Origin: Rhizobium mongolense USDA 1844
GTDB taxonomy: Bacteria; Pseudomonadota; Alphaproteobacteria; Rhizobiales; Rhizobiaceae
Assembly (NCBI RefSeq): GCF_000419765.1
Contig: NZ_ATTQ01000030.1
Coordinates: 1-47,687, forward strand
DNA length: 47,687 bases
Direction of reading: 5' to 3'
Shown: positions 20,074 through 28,194 of the stretch, one piece after another
Numbering within the stretch: the first letter of the stretch is position 1
How the letters are laid out: each line of letters begins with the position of its first letter
Notes under the pieces: model-generated
Seen by the model: only the letters and a program-made list of their open reading frames with translations
Database searches by the model: none
Told to the model about the DNA's origin: nothing
Program-made: the position numbers and the translations under genes

Positions 20074-20964
20074 ATGCACATGGATATGATCTTCGACCGG
20101 ACCGCGATCGCTGCAAACCGCCGTCGCGCACTGAAAAACGCCGATCCGAAAGCTGCCTTTCTTCTGGATATCGCTGCCGCGGAACTTGCCGATCGGCTGG
20201 CCGTCGTCGAACGCCGTTTCGAGACCGCCGTGGAACTGCACGGAATGACAGGAGCAGCGGCACGGGCGGCAGTCGCAACTGGCAAGATCGGTGAGATGAC
20301 CCGGGTCGAGGCGGAACAGGCATTTGCCGCGCCGAATGAAGTGCTGGCCATGGCGCCACTTGAGGATGTGCCGATCGAGCCGCAGTCGGCCAACCTCGTT
20401 CTTGCGCCGCTCTGTCTGCATCTCACCAACGACACGCCAGGCGTCTTCATCCAGGTTCGCCGTGCTCTCAAGCCCGACGGCCTATTTCTTGCGGCCATCC
20501 CCGGAGCAGGTACTCTCCAGGAACTCAGGGACGTTCTGCTTGCAACGGAAGCGGAGATGACCGGAGGCGCCAGCCCGCGCGTGATCCCATTCGCCGACGT
20601 CCGCGATGTCGGCGGCCTCCTCCAGCGCGCCGGCTTCGCGCTGCCGGTGATCGACGCCGAGACCTATACCGTCCGCTACGATTCCCTCTTCCCGCTGATG
20701 AAAGACCTGCGCGCCATGGGCATGACCAATCCGCTCGCCGCCCGCAGCCGCAAGCCGCCCACCCGCGCATTCTTTCTGCGCGCAGCAGAAATTTATGCCG
20801 AGCGCTATTCCGATCCGGACGGGCGTATCAGGGCGACTTTCTCGATCATCTATGTTTCAGGATGGGCACCGCATGAAAGCCAGCAGAAGCCGTTGCAGCC
20901 GGGCTCGGCGAAAACGCGGCTTGCCGATGCTCTGCGTGTGGAAGAGCACAAGGTGAAGCAGTGA
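20074..20964 (+). CDS. Methyltransferase-fold protein, BioC/NDUFAF5-like
   Basis: A 296-residue protein related to the class I SAM methyltransferases annotated as BioC/NDUFAF5-like in rhizobia. The N-terminus MDMIFDRTAIAANRRRA and the later blocks SANLVLAPLCLHLTNDTPG and RRALKPDGLFLAAIPGAGT are recognisable. Motif I, normally DLGxGxG, is reduced to AVELHGMTGAAA, so SAM binding may be altered. Four ATG codons lie within 20 nt (20068, 20074, 20080, 20086); 20074 is best spaced from AGGA at 20062. It is divergent from the broken comF. Function is unproven; a respiratory-complex or lipid role is only by analogy. Confidence 0.8.
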   Translation: MHMDMIFDRTAIAANRRRALKNADPKAAFLLDIAAAELADRLAVVERRFETAVELHGMTGAAARAAVATGKIGEMTRVEAEQAFAAPNEVLAMAPLEDVPIEPQSANLVLAPLCLHLTNDTPGVFIQVRRALKPDGLFLAAIPGAGTLQELRDVLLATEAEMTGGASPRVIPFADVRDVGGLLQRAGFALPVIDAETYTVRYDSLFPLMKDLRAMGMTNPLAARSRKPPTRAFFLRAAEIYAERYSDPDGRIRATFSIIYVSGWAPHESQQKPLQPGSAKTRLADALRVEEHKVKQ

Positions 20965-20987
20965 ATGGAGGCGAGCCGGTTGAGCGC

Positions 20988-21155
20988 CTAGTGGTTGTCG
21001 AGGTTGTTGGACACCGTATTGAAGGTGTTTTGCAGGCCGTTGCCGAAGGTCGTCAGTCCGCCGACAAGGGCGGCTGAAATCAGGGCGGCCAGTAGACCGT
21101 ACTCGACGGCGGTCGCGCCGCGAACATCTGCAAGGAAAGCTTTCAGAATACGCAT
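20988..21155 (-). CDS. Flp family type IVb pilin
   Basis: A 55-residue pilin of the Flp/Tad class. A short basic leader (MRILKAFLADVRG) is followed by the processing region ATAVEYGLLAALIS, with the conserved Glu-Tyr pair after the expected prepilin peptidase site, then one hydrophobic helix and a short polar C-terminus. The ATG at 21155 gives the correct leader; the frame is open upstream but that part is not pilin-like. No cpa/tad assembly genes lie in the window, so this pilin would depend on a locus elsewhere. Confidence 0.9.
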   Translation of the reverse strand: MRILKAFLADVRGATAVEYGLLAALISAALVGGLTTFGNGLQNTFNTVSNNLDNH

Positions 21156-21192
21156 GCCCCACCTTTCCCGCCAAGGCGGATATTCGATTTCC

Positions 21193-21510
21193 TCAGCAGC
21201 CGGCTCCTGAACCGTACCCCTGGACAACGCAGACCGAGCCGGGCGTGTCCTGCAGGACGCTACGTCGGATCGTGTAGCGCTTGCCGTTTTCCGTTCTCGG
21301 GATCGATCCGGTCGTGATCGTATCGAACTCGGCCGGAACACTGGCGAAAACGCTCGACTTGGACTTGTCGGCAAGCATCGGCGTGAGGATGAGCGTCAGG
21401 GCAACGACCGCGGTGCCGAAAAGCAAAGCGAGATTGAGCGCGCCCGTCCTGCGCGAAGCATTCGAGCTCTGTTCTTTCTCTCGGACAGCTTTCCAGAAAT
21501 CGTCGTCCAT
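21193..21510 (-). CDS. Small single-pass membrane protein, hypothetical
   Basis: A 105-residue protein with an acidic/polar N-terminus, one membrane helix at about residues 23-44 (ALNLALLFGTAVVALTLIL) and a periplasmic tail of about 60 residues ending in two Cys (SVCVVQ and GAGC at the very end), which could form a disulfide. I do not recognise a family. It is 37 bp upstream of the Flp pilin on the same strand and may be co-transcribed, which makes a pilus-related role possible but unproven. Confidence 0.7.
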   Translation of the reverse strand: MDDDFWKAVREKEQSSNASRRTGALNLALLFGTAVVALTLILTPMLADKSKSSVFASVPAEFDTITTGSIPRTENGKRYTIRRSVLQDTPGSVCVVQGYGSGAGC

Positions 21511-21634
21511 GCGTCAAGCCTTTTACTCACACGCCAGTTGCTTGAGTGAGGCCGATCTTTGGCAGAAGGTGATAAACGATCGATTAATAACTCCGGCCGA
21601 AACCGGTACTTTGCCGCAAGAAAGCGATAATTCG

Positions 21635-22048
21635 CTAAAGTAGATCCTGAAGCATCGGGATCAACGGCTCGTCGGCTGGCGGCATCGGATAATCCCTCAG
21701 AGCCATGGGTTTTACCCATTTCAAAGCCTGGCCCTCCCTGCCCTGGGGAATGCCCTCATAGCGGCGGCAAACATAAAGTGGCATTAGGAGGTGAAATGTG
21801 TCGTAGCTGTGGCTGGCAAATGTCAGCGGCGCGAGGCAGGCAACCTTGGTCTTGACGCCAAGTTCTTCCTCGAGTTCGCGCACCAAGGTCTCCTCCGGAG
21901 TCTCGCCAGGTTCGACCTTGCCGCCGGGAAACTCCCACAGGCCTGCGAGCGACTTTCCCTCCGGCCGCTGTGCCAGAAGGATACGGCCGTCGGAATCGAT
22001 CAGCGCGCAGGCGGCAACCAGCAGAATATTCTTGCCGGCTTCACTCAT
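21635..22048 (-). CDS. mutT: 8-oxo-dGTP diphosphatase MutT
   Basis: A 137-residue Nudix hydrolase. The Nudix box is intact (GGKVEPGETPEETLVRELEE followed by ELGV), preceded by RPEGKSLAGLWEFPGG, the classic MutT context. The enzyme hydrolyses 8-oxo-dGTP to keep oxidised guanine out of DNA. The start overlaps the stop of the upstream GNAT gene by 4 bp, indicating translational coupling. Confidence 0.93.
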   Translation of the reverse strand: MSEAGKNILLVAACALIDSDGRILLAQRPEGKSLAGLWEFPGGKVEPGETPEETLVRELEEELGVKTKVACLAPLTFASHSYDTFHLLMPLYVCRRYEGIPQGREGQALKWVKPMALRDYPMPPADEPLIPMLQDLL

Positions 22049-22827
22049 TGCGCCTGTTCCCGGCGCCAGTAGCTGTAGCGGTAAGCTTCGCGGAAACCGA
22101 GACGGTCATAGAGCGCCAGAGCCGGCAGATTTGCAGCCTTGACCTGCAGCCAGGCCGAGCGGGCGCTGCGCATGCGTGCCCAGCGAAGGGCAGAGGTCAG
22201 GATTTCGAGGCCGAGACCCTCCCGCCGCCGCTTCTTAGCCACCGAAAGCGACATGATGCCGGCAAGATCGTTGTCCTGAACGCAAAGCACGGTTGCAAGC
22301 GGGCCGGTTTCCGGATCCTCGATCATGAAGAGACCGCACGGCGGTCCGATCGCGTTAATGATCTCCGCAAGCGCCGGCTTCAGCTTCGGGGAGACTTGAT
22401 CCGTCGCGAGATTGGCATCGACGAAGCGGCCGATGTCATGGGTCGGCAGGTGATCGAGCGTGTCCGGCAGTTCGGCATGCGCCAGGTCGCAGGTCATGAC
22501 GATTGTCTCGTCGAAATGCGTCCATTGATGCTCTTTGACGAGATCGATCAGAACCGGCGACGCAAGCGGTGTCTGGCGAATAACCGCCGGGCGGCCATAA
22601 TCCTCGAATTTGCGGCTGGCCTTCTCCAGCCGGACTTCGACGTCGCGATGATCGGAAGGGTCGAGCGGCACGATGGAATTCAGCCGGTTCGACGGATGGC
22701 CCGCCGTCAACCGCACCTGCCAGCTTCCGTCATACTGCACGGAAGAAGCCGGCCACGCCCGGAAACCGACAGCTTCCAGCCTGCGTACGAGCGGCAAATT
22801 TGCCTTTTGGGACAATGTTTCAGTCAA
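22045..22827 (-). CDS. GNAT family N-acetyltransferase
   Basis: A 260-residue protein with the GNAT fold in its C-terminal half. The acetyl-CoA loop region is read as VAKKRRREGLGLEILTSALRWA, followed by LQVKAANLPALALYDRLGF, the typical end of the domain. The N-terminal half (about 1-110) is a separate domain without assignment. The start chosen is TTG at 22827 (protein begins M-TETLSQKANLPLVRRLEAVG); GGAG lies about 11 nt upstream at the end of argJ, whose stop is 7 bp away. The longer frame into argJ is not family-like. The substrate is unknown. Confidence 0.82.
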   Translation of the reverse strand: MTETLSQKANLPLVRRLEAVGFRAWPASSVQYDGSWQVRLTAGHPSNRLNSIVPLDPSDHRDVEVRLEKASRKFEDYGRPAVIRQTPLASPVLIDLVKEHQWTHFDETIVMTCDLAHAELPDTLDHLPTHDIGRFVDANLATDQVSPKLKPALAEIINAIGPPCGLFMIEDPETGPLATVLCVQDNDLAGIMSLSVAKKRRREGLGLEILTSALRWARMRSARSAWLQVKAANLPALALYDRLGFREAYRYSYWRREQAQ

Positions 22828-22834
22828 TGAACGA

Positions 22835-24076
22835 TCAGCTCCGGTAGTCGCCGTTGATCGCCACATACTCTTTTGTGAGGTCGCAGGTCCAGACTGTAGC
22901 CGCGCCCGCGCCGAGCCCAATATCGACTTTAATCGGAATATCCTGCTTCTTCATCACATTCGAGGCGGCTTCCTCCGAGTAACCAGGGTCGCGCTCACCG
23001 TTAACCGCGACACGTACATCGCCGAACCAGATGGCCAGTCGATCGCGATCGGCCATCTCGCCAGCCTTGCCGACGGCCATCACGATGCGGCCCCAATTAG
23101 CGTCTTCGCCGGCGGCAGCCGTCTTCACCAGGGGCGAATTCGCGATCGAAAGCGCAATGCGCTTGGCAGCCGCATCGCTCTCTGCGCCGGTCACGTTGAT
23201 TTCGAGCATCTTGGTGGCGCCTTCGCCATCACGGCAAACTTGCAGCGACAAATCCTTCAACACTTCATTGAGCGCCGCGCGGAAGGCGGCAAGGCGCTGA
23301 TCGTCGGCACGATCGATGCGGACCTGACCGTCCTCGGCGGCGGCAGCCGTGGCAAACAGCATCAGCGTATCGGAGGTAGACGTATCGCTATCCACCGTCA
23401 TCGAATTGAAGGTCGGGCCGACGCCGTCCGAAAGCAGTGCCTGCAGGGCGGCGGGCGCGATGTCGGCATCCGTGACGACGAAGGAGAGCATGGTCGCCAT
23501 GTCGGGTGCGATCATGCCGGCGCCCTTGGCAATGCCGTTGATCGTCACTTTCACGCCGCCGATTTCGGCACTGCGGGTCGAAACCTTCGGATAGGTGTCC
23601 GTGGTCATGATCGCCTTGGCGGCTTCGAACCAGAAATCGCCAGTCGCCTCGGCATGCATCCTGTCGAGAACACCTGCGAATTTCATCGCATCCAGTGGCT
23701 CGCCGATCACGCCGGTCGACGCCAGATAGACTTCATTCTCGGCGCAGCCGACGGCAGCGGCAGCCGACTTTGCCGTCAAGGCGGTCGCCTGGCGTCCCTT
23801 CAGGCCGGTGAAGGCATTGGCGTTGCCAGAGTTGACGACGACGGCGCGCGCCACGCCGTGCGGCAGATTGCCACGGCAGAAGTCGACGGGCGCCGACGGG
23901 CACTTCGATCGCGTGAAAACCCCCGCAACGGCGGCCGGCTTGTCGAAGACCATCATCAGCACGTCGGTCCGGTTCTTATACTTGATGCCTGCGGAAGCGG
24001 TCGCCATGCGCACGCCGCGCAGCGCCGGCATGGTGGCAAAGGTTTTCGGAGCGAGCGGAGAAACGGAACCGGACAT
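22835..24076 (-). CDS. argJ: Bifunctional glutamate N-acetyltransferase/amino-acid acetyltransferase ArgJ
   Basis: A 413-residue ornithine acetyltransferase of the arginine pathway, which recycles the acetyl group from N-acetylornithine to glutamate. The self-cleavage site with the nucleophilic Thr is in IAPDMATMLSF, preceded by the usual KGAGM. The N-terminus MSGSVSPLAPKTF (ATG 24076) fits the family; the frame is open to 24145 but that extension is atypical. The C-terminus ends EYVAINGDYRS, normal for ArgJ. It is followed closely by the GNAT and mutT genes. Confidence 0.95.
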   Translation of the reverse strand: MSGSVSPLAPKTFATMPALRGVRMATASAGIKYKNRTDVLMMVFDKPAAVAGVFTRSKCPSAPVDFCRGNLPHGVARAVVVNSGNANAFTGLKGRQATALTAKSAAAAVGCAENEVYLASTGVIGEPLDAMKFAGVLDRMHAEATGDFWFEAAKAIMTTDTYPKVSTRSAEIGGVKVTINGIAKGAGMIAPDMATMLSFVVTDADIAPAALQALLSDGVGPTFNSMTVDSDTSTSDTLMLFATAAAAEDGQVRIDRADDQRLAAFRAALNEVLKDLSLQVCRDGEGATKMLEINVTGAESDAAAKRIALSIANSPLVKTAAAGEDANWGRIVMAVGKAGEMADRDRLAIWFGDVRVAVNGERDPGYSEEAASNVMKKQDIPIKVDIGLGAGAATVWTCDLTKEYVAINGDYRS

Positions 24077-24158
24077 GAGGATCGACCTGGCTATAGGCAT
24101 TTCCAGGCGACTTGGAAAACGGTTCGCCGTCAGGAAATGCGACAACAGAGGATAGTGA

Positions 24159-24181
24159 AGGGCCCGGAAGAACCGGGCCCT
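24159..24181 (-). terminator. Strong hairpin after the PPIase gene
   Basis: AGGGCCCGG (24159-24167) pairs perfectly with CCGGGCCCT (24173-24181) around a 5-nt loop. On the minus strand it lies 10 nt after the PPIase stop and is followed only by TTC-rich sequence, not a true T-run. It probably limits read-through from the PPIase gene into argJ. Confidence 0.6.
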
Positions 24182-24190
24182 GGATGGAAA

Positions 24191-25069
24191 TTACTGCTGC
24201 GGCTGAGTTGCTGGCGCCTGCTGCTTGTTTGCGTCGTCGTAACCCTTGCGGAGCGTTTCGTCCATGATATCGACCTTGGACGTTTCCTTCGCCTTGGCGA
24301 GGAGTGCAAGGTACTTATCGCGCATGACAAGCTGACGAACCTGGTCCTTGACCTGATCAAGCGGCGGCGGCGGAGCGTCGCGCTTGTCCTCGACCTTGAT
24401 GACATGGAAGCCGAAATCGGTCTTCACGGGCGTCTTGGAATAGGTGCCCTTTTCGAGAGAGAAGGCTGCGTCCTCGAATTCCTTGACCATGCGACCCTTG
24501 GTAAAGTAGCCGAGATCGCCACCGTCAGCCTTGTTCGGGTCGGTGGACTTTTCCTTGGCAAGTTCTGCAAAGTCCTTGCCGCCGTCCAGCTGCTTGATGA
24601 CATCCTTTGCCTCTTCCTCGGTCTTCACGAGGATGTGGCGAGCATGAACTTCTTCCTGCTTCGGAAGGGCTGCGACTTCCTTGTCGTAGCGCGCCTTCAC
24701 TTCATCGTCGGTAACGGTATCGACGACATGCTTCTTGAAATAGGCATTGTGCAGTTCGCGATCCGAGAGATACTCTATGCGCTTCTTGAATTCGCTGGTC
24801 TGGTCGAGCTTCTCGGCAGCCGCATCGCCGGCGAGCAGCTTGACGTCGATCGCGGCCGAAAGCGCGGCAACCTTCTTCTGATCGTCCGGGAGCTGCGCGA
24901 GCTGGGGATCGAGGTTGGCGACGGCCAGATCGAGTTCCGACTGATGGATCTCAAGGTCGCCGACCTTGGCAACCACTGCATCCGGCTTGTCTTCCGCATA
25001 GACCGGCGCCTGAAGCGCAACAAAAGTTGCAAGCGCCATCACGGCGAGTTTGTTGTAGCTCAACATCAA
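24191..25069 (-). CDS. Periplasmic peptidylprolyl isomerase (PpiC/parvulin type)
   Basis: A 292-residue exported foldase. The N-terminus has a signal peptide (LAVMALATFVALQAPVYA, likely cut before EDKP). A SurA-like N-terminal chaperone part (about 25-135) is followed by one parvulin domain (about 145-240) with HARHILVKTEEEA, GGDLGYFTKGRMVKEFE and FGFHVIKVEDKR. A polar Gln/Pro tail ends the protein. It assists folding of secreted and outer-membrane proteins. It is divergent from secA across 246 bp, a functional pairing of export motor and periplasmic foldase. Confidence 0.92.
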   Translation of the reverse strand: MMLSYNKLAVMALATFVALQAPVYAEDKPDAVVAKVGDLEIHQSELDLAVANLDPQLAQLPDDQKKVAALSAAIDVKLLAGDAAAEKLDQTSEFKKRIEYLSDRELHNAYFKKHVVDTVTDDEVKARYDKEVAALPKQEEVHARHILVKTEEEAKDVIKQLDGGKDFAELAKEKSTDPNKADGGDLGYFTKGRMVKEFEDAAFSLEKGTYSKTPVKTDFGFHVIKVEDKRDAPPPPLDQVKDQVRQLVMRDKYLALLAKAKETSKVDIMDETLRKGYDDANKQQAPATQPQQ

Positions 25070-25315
25070 ATAACCTTTCAGAGTTACATCACCGGCTTCA
25101 GCATTCGTGAATCCAGCCCAAAACAGCCATCAACACTGGAATGTGGCCTTTCTATATCAGCCAAATCCGTTGACATCATTCGACCCCCCTCTTATCTGTC
25201 ACGCAACCTCGCGTCCAGAAAAGTTTCCTGGCGTTTCGAGACGTGTGCCTGATTTTCGGCTGGGTGTACGTATAAGAAAAGCCGGGGAAGAATATATTGA
25301 GAAAGGACCAGTCAT

Positions 25316-28030
25316 ATGGTCAGCTTCGGCGGTCTCGCCCGCAAAATATTTGGCTCTGCCAATGATCGCCGCGTGCGGTCCTTCCAGCCGAAAGTCGCCG
25401 CCATCAACTCGATCGAAGAGAAGACGAGGGCCTTGAGCGACGAACAGCTCGCCGCCCAGACGGTGGAATTCCGCAAGATGCTGGCGAACGGGAAGACGCT
25501 CGACGACATCCTCGTTCCGGCATTCGCCGTCGTGCGCGAAGCCTCGCGCCGTGTACTCGGCCTGCGGCCTTTTGACGTGCAGCTTGTCGGCGGCATGATC
25601 CTGCATTCGAACGCCATCGCCGAAATGAAGACCGGTGAAGGTAAGACGCTGGTTGCGACTCTTCCGGTTTACCTGAATGCGCTTTCCGGCAAGGGTGTCC
25701 ACGTCGTTACCGTCAACGACTACCTTGCCCGCCGCGACGCTGCCAACATGGGCCGTATCTACAACTTCCTTGGGCTCACCACGGGCGTCATCGTCCACGG
25801 ACTGTCGGATGAGGAGCGCGCTGCCGCTTACAATTGCGACATCACCTACGCCACGAACAACGAACTCGGCTTCGATTATCTTCGCGACAATATGAAGTAT
25901 GAGAAGGGCCAGATGGTCCAGCGCGGCCACAACTTCGCGATCGTCGACGAAGTGGACTCGATCCTGGTTGACGAGGCACGCACGCCGCTGATCATCTCTG
26001 GTCCGCTCGACGACCGCTCCGATCTCTATAACACTATCGACGCTTTCATTCCGCTTCTGTCGGAAGGGGATTACGAAATCGACGAAAAGCAACGTTCGGC
26101 GAACTTTTCTGAAGTTGGTACTGAAAAGCTCGAAGGTCTCCTGAAGCAGGCCGGCCTCCTGAAAGGCAGCGCGCTCTACGACATAGAAAACGTCGCGATC
26201 GTCCATCACATCAACAATGCGCTGAAGGCCCATAAACTCTTCCAGCGCGACAAGGACTACATCGTGCGCAATGGTGAAATCGTCATCATCGACGAATTCA
26301 CTGGCCGCATGATGCCGGGCCGCCGCTATTCGGAGGGCCAGCACCAAGCGCTGGAAGCCAAGGAAAAGGTGCAGATCCAGCCGGAAAACCAGACGCTGGC
26401 GCAGATCACCTTCCAGAACTATTTCCGCATGTACGAAAAGCTCGCCGGGATGACCGGTACGGCGCAGACTGAAGCGGAAGAATTCGGCAACATCTACGGC
26501 CTCGATGTCATCGAAGTTCCGACCAACCTGCCGATCCAGCGTATCGACGAAGACGACGAGGTCTACCGGACCTTCGAGGAGAAGTACAAGGCGATCATCG
26601 CCGAGATCGCAGACGCCCAGAAGCGCGGCCAGCCGGTGCTCGTCGGCACGACCTCCATCGAGAAATCCGAACTTCTGGCTGAGCTGATGCGCAAGCAGGG
26701 CTTCAAGGACTTCCAGGTCCTGAACGCCCGCTATCACGAGCAGGAAGCGTATATCGTTGCGCAAGCAGGCGTGCCGGGCGCGGTCACGATCGCCACTAAC
26801 ATGGCGGGCCGCGGTACCGACATCCAGCTCGGCGGCAACCTCGACATGCGCATCGAGCGCGAGCTTGGCGAGGTCGAGCCTGGCCCGGAACGCGACGCCA
26901 AGATTTCAGCGATCGCCGAGGAGATCCAGAAACTCAAGGAACAGGCGATCGCCGCGGGCGGTCTCTACGTCATCGCGACGGAGCGCCATGAAAGCCGCCG
27001 CATCGACAATCAGCTTCGTGGCCGTTCCGGCCGTCAGGGCGACCCGGGCCGCTCCAAGTTCTATCTGTCGCTTCAGGACGACCTGATGCGCATCTTCGGC
27101 TCTGATCGCATGGACGGGATGCTCCAGAAGCTTGGACTCAAGGAAGGCGAGGCAATCGTCCATCCCTGGATCAACAAAGCTCTGGAGCGCGCCCAGAAGA
27201 AGGTCGAGGCCCGCAACTTCGATATCCGCAAGAACCTCCTGAAATACGACGACGTGTTGAACGATCAGCGCAAGGTGATCTTCGAACAACGCCTCGAACT
27301 GATGGAAGCTTCGAACATCTCCGAGACCGTTTCGGATATGCGCCGCGAAGTCATCGAGGACCTCGTCGAGAAGCATATTCCCGAGCGCGCCTATGCCGAG
27401 CAATGGGATGCTGCCGGATTGAAGGAGCAGGTTGCCGCGCTGCTCAACCTCGATCTGCCAATCGAGGACTGGGTGAAAGAAGAAGGCATTGGTGAAGACG
27501 ATATCCGCGAACGTCTGACGGAAGCTGCCAACGCTGCCTTCACCGAAAAAGCAGAGCGTTTCGGCCCGGATATCATGCACTATGTCGAGCGTTCGATCGT
27601 GATGCAGACATTGGACCATCTCTGGCGCGAGCACATCGTCAACCTCGATCACCTGCGCTCCGTTATCGGCTTCCGCGGCTATGCCCAGCGCGATCCGCTG
27701 CAGGAATACAAATCCGAAGCCTTTGAGCTCTTCCAGACGCTGCTGAACAGCCTGCGCGAGGCTGTGACGGCGCAGTTGATGCGCGTCGAGTTGGTGCAGC
27801 AGGCGCCCGCCGAGCCGGAACTGCCGGTCATGCAAGCCCAGCACTTGGACCCCGACACGGGCGAGAATGATTTCGCGCCGATCTACCAGGCATCCGAAGT
27901 GATCGTCTCGCCGGAAAACCGGGATCCGAACAACCCGTCCACCTGGGGCAAGGTCGGCCGCAACGAGCCGTGCCCCTGCGGTTCTGGCAAGAAATTCAAG
28001 CACTGCCACGGTGCGTTTGCCGAAGCCTAA
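25316..28030 (+). CDS. secA: Preprotein translocase ATPase SecA
   Basis: A 904-residue SecA, the normal alphaproteobacterial length. It is the ATPase that pushes unfolded preproteins through SecYEG. Walker A is MKTGEGKTLVATLP, the DEAD-like box reads AIVDEVDSILVDEARTP, and the second nucleotide-binding fold contains ATNMAGRGTDIQLGG. The C-terminal zinc tail CPCGSGKKFKHCHG, which binds SecB, is complete. GAAAGGA lies 10 nt before the ATG. It is divergent from the PPIase gene and closed by a strong terminator. Confidence 0.98.
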   Translation: MVSFGGLARKIFGSANDRRVRSFQPKVAAINSIEEKTRALSDEQLAAQTVEFRKMLANGKTLDDILVPAFAVVREASRRVLGLRPFDVQLVGGMILHSNAIAEMKTGEGKTLVATLPVYLNALSGKGVHVVTVNDYLARRDAANMGRIYNFLGLTTGVIVHGLSDEERAAAYNCDITYATNNELGFDYLRDNMKYEKGQMVQRGHNFAIVDEVDSILVDEARTPLIISGPLDDRSDLYNTIDAFIPLLSEGDYEIDEKQRSANFSEVGTEKLEGLLKQAGLLKGSALYDIENVAIVHHINNALKAHKLFQRDKDYIVRNGEIVIIDEFTGRMMPGRRYSEGQHQALEAKEKVQIQPENQTLAQITFQNYFRMYEKLAGMTGTAQTEAEEFGNIYGLDVIEVPTNLPIQRIDEDDEVYRTFEEKYKAIIAEIADAQKRGQPVLVGTTSIEKSELLAELMRKQGFKDFQVLNARYHEQEAYIVAQAGVPGAVTIATNMAGRGTDIQLGGNLDMRIERELGEVEPGPERDAKISAIAEEIQKLKEQAIAAGGLYVIATERHESRRIDNQLRGRSGRQGDPGRSKFYLSLQDDLMRIFGSDRMDGMLQKLGLKEGEAIVHPWINKALERAQKKVEARNFDIRKNLLKYDDVLNDQRKVIFEQRLELMEASNISETVSDMRREVIEDLVEKHIPERAYAEQWDAAGLKEQVAALLNLDLPIEDWVKEEGIGEDDIRERLTEAANAAFTEKAERFGPDIMHYVERSIVMQTLDHLWREHIVNLDHLRSVIGFRGYAQRDPLQEYKSEAFELFQTLLNSLREAVTAQLMRVELVQQAPAEPELPVMQAQHLDPDTGENDFAPIYQASEVIVSPENRDPNNPSTWGKVGRNEPCPCGSGKKFKHCHGAFAEA

Positions 28031-28050
28031 GCGAGGGCAGGCAGTTCAAG

Positions 28051-28080
28051 AATGCCGCCTTCGGGCGGCATTTCTTTTTT
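28051..28080 (+). terminator. Rho-independent terminator of secA
   Basis: AATGCCGCC (28051-28059) pairs with GGCGGCATT (28064-28072) around a TTCG tetraloop and is followed by TCTTTTTT. This is a textbook terminator 20 nt after the secA stop. Confidence 0.95.
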
Positions 28081-28194
28081 GCGCGAAACGGACTGGCGGC
28101 TAAGGATAATGTGCTCGCCACAACCGTTTCTTAATCCTGATCTGACAAGACTTCTGACACGATTTGCCTGAGTTCAGAGTGTTGCGTGTTCGTA

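Noticed and set aside
22673..25252. Open frame of 859 codons on the plus strand opposite the GNAT, argJ and PPIase genes
   Set aside because: It is the antisense shadow of well-supported genes, caused by GC-rich codon bias; it has no domain or membrane logic and no ribosome binding site.
25199..26764. Open frame of 521 codons on the minus strand opposite secA
   Set aside because: Antisense shadow; secA on the other strand is unambiguous with all motifs.
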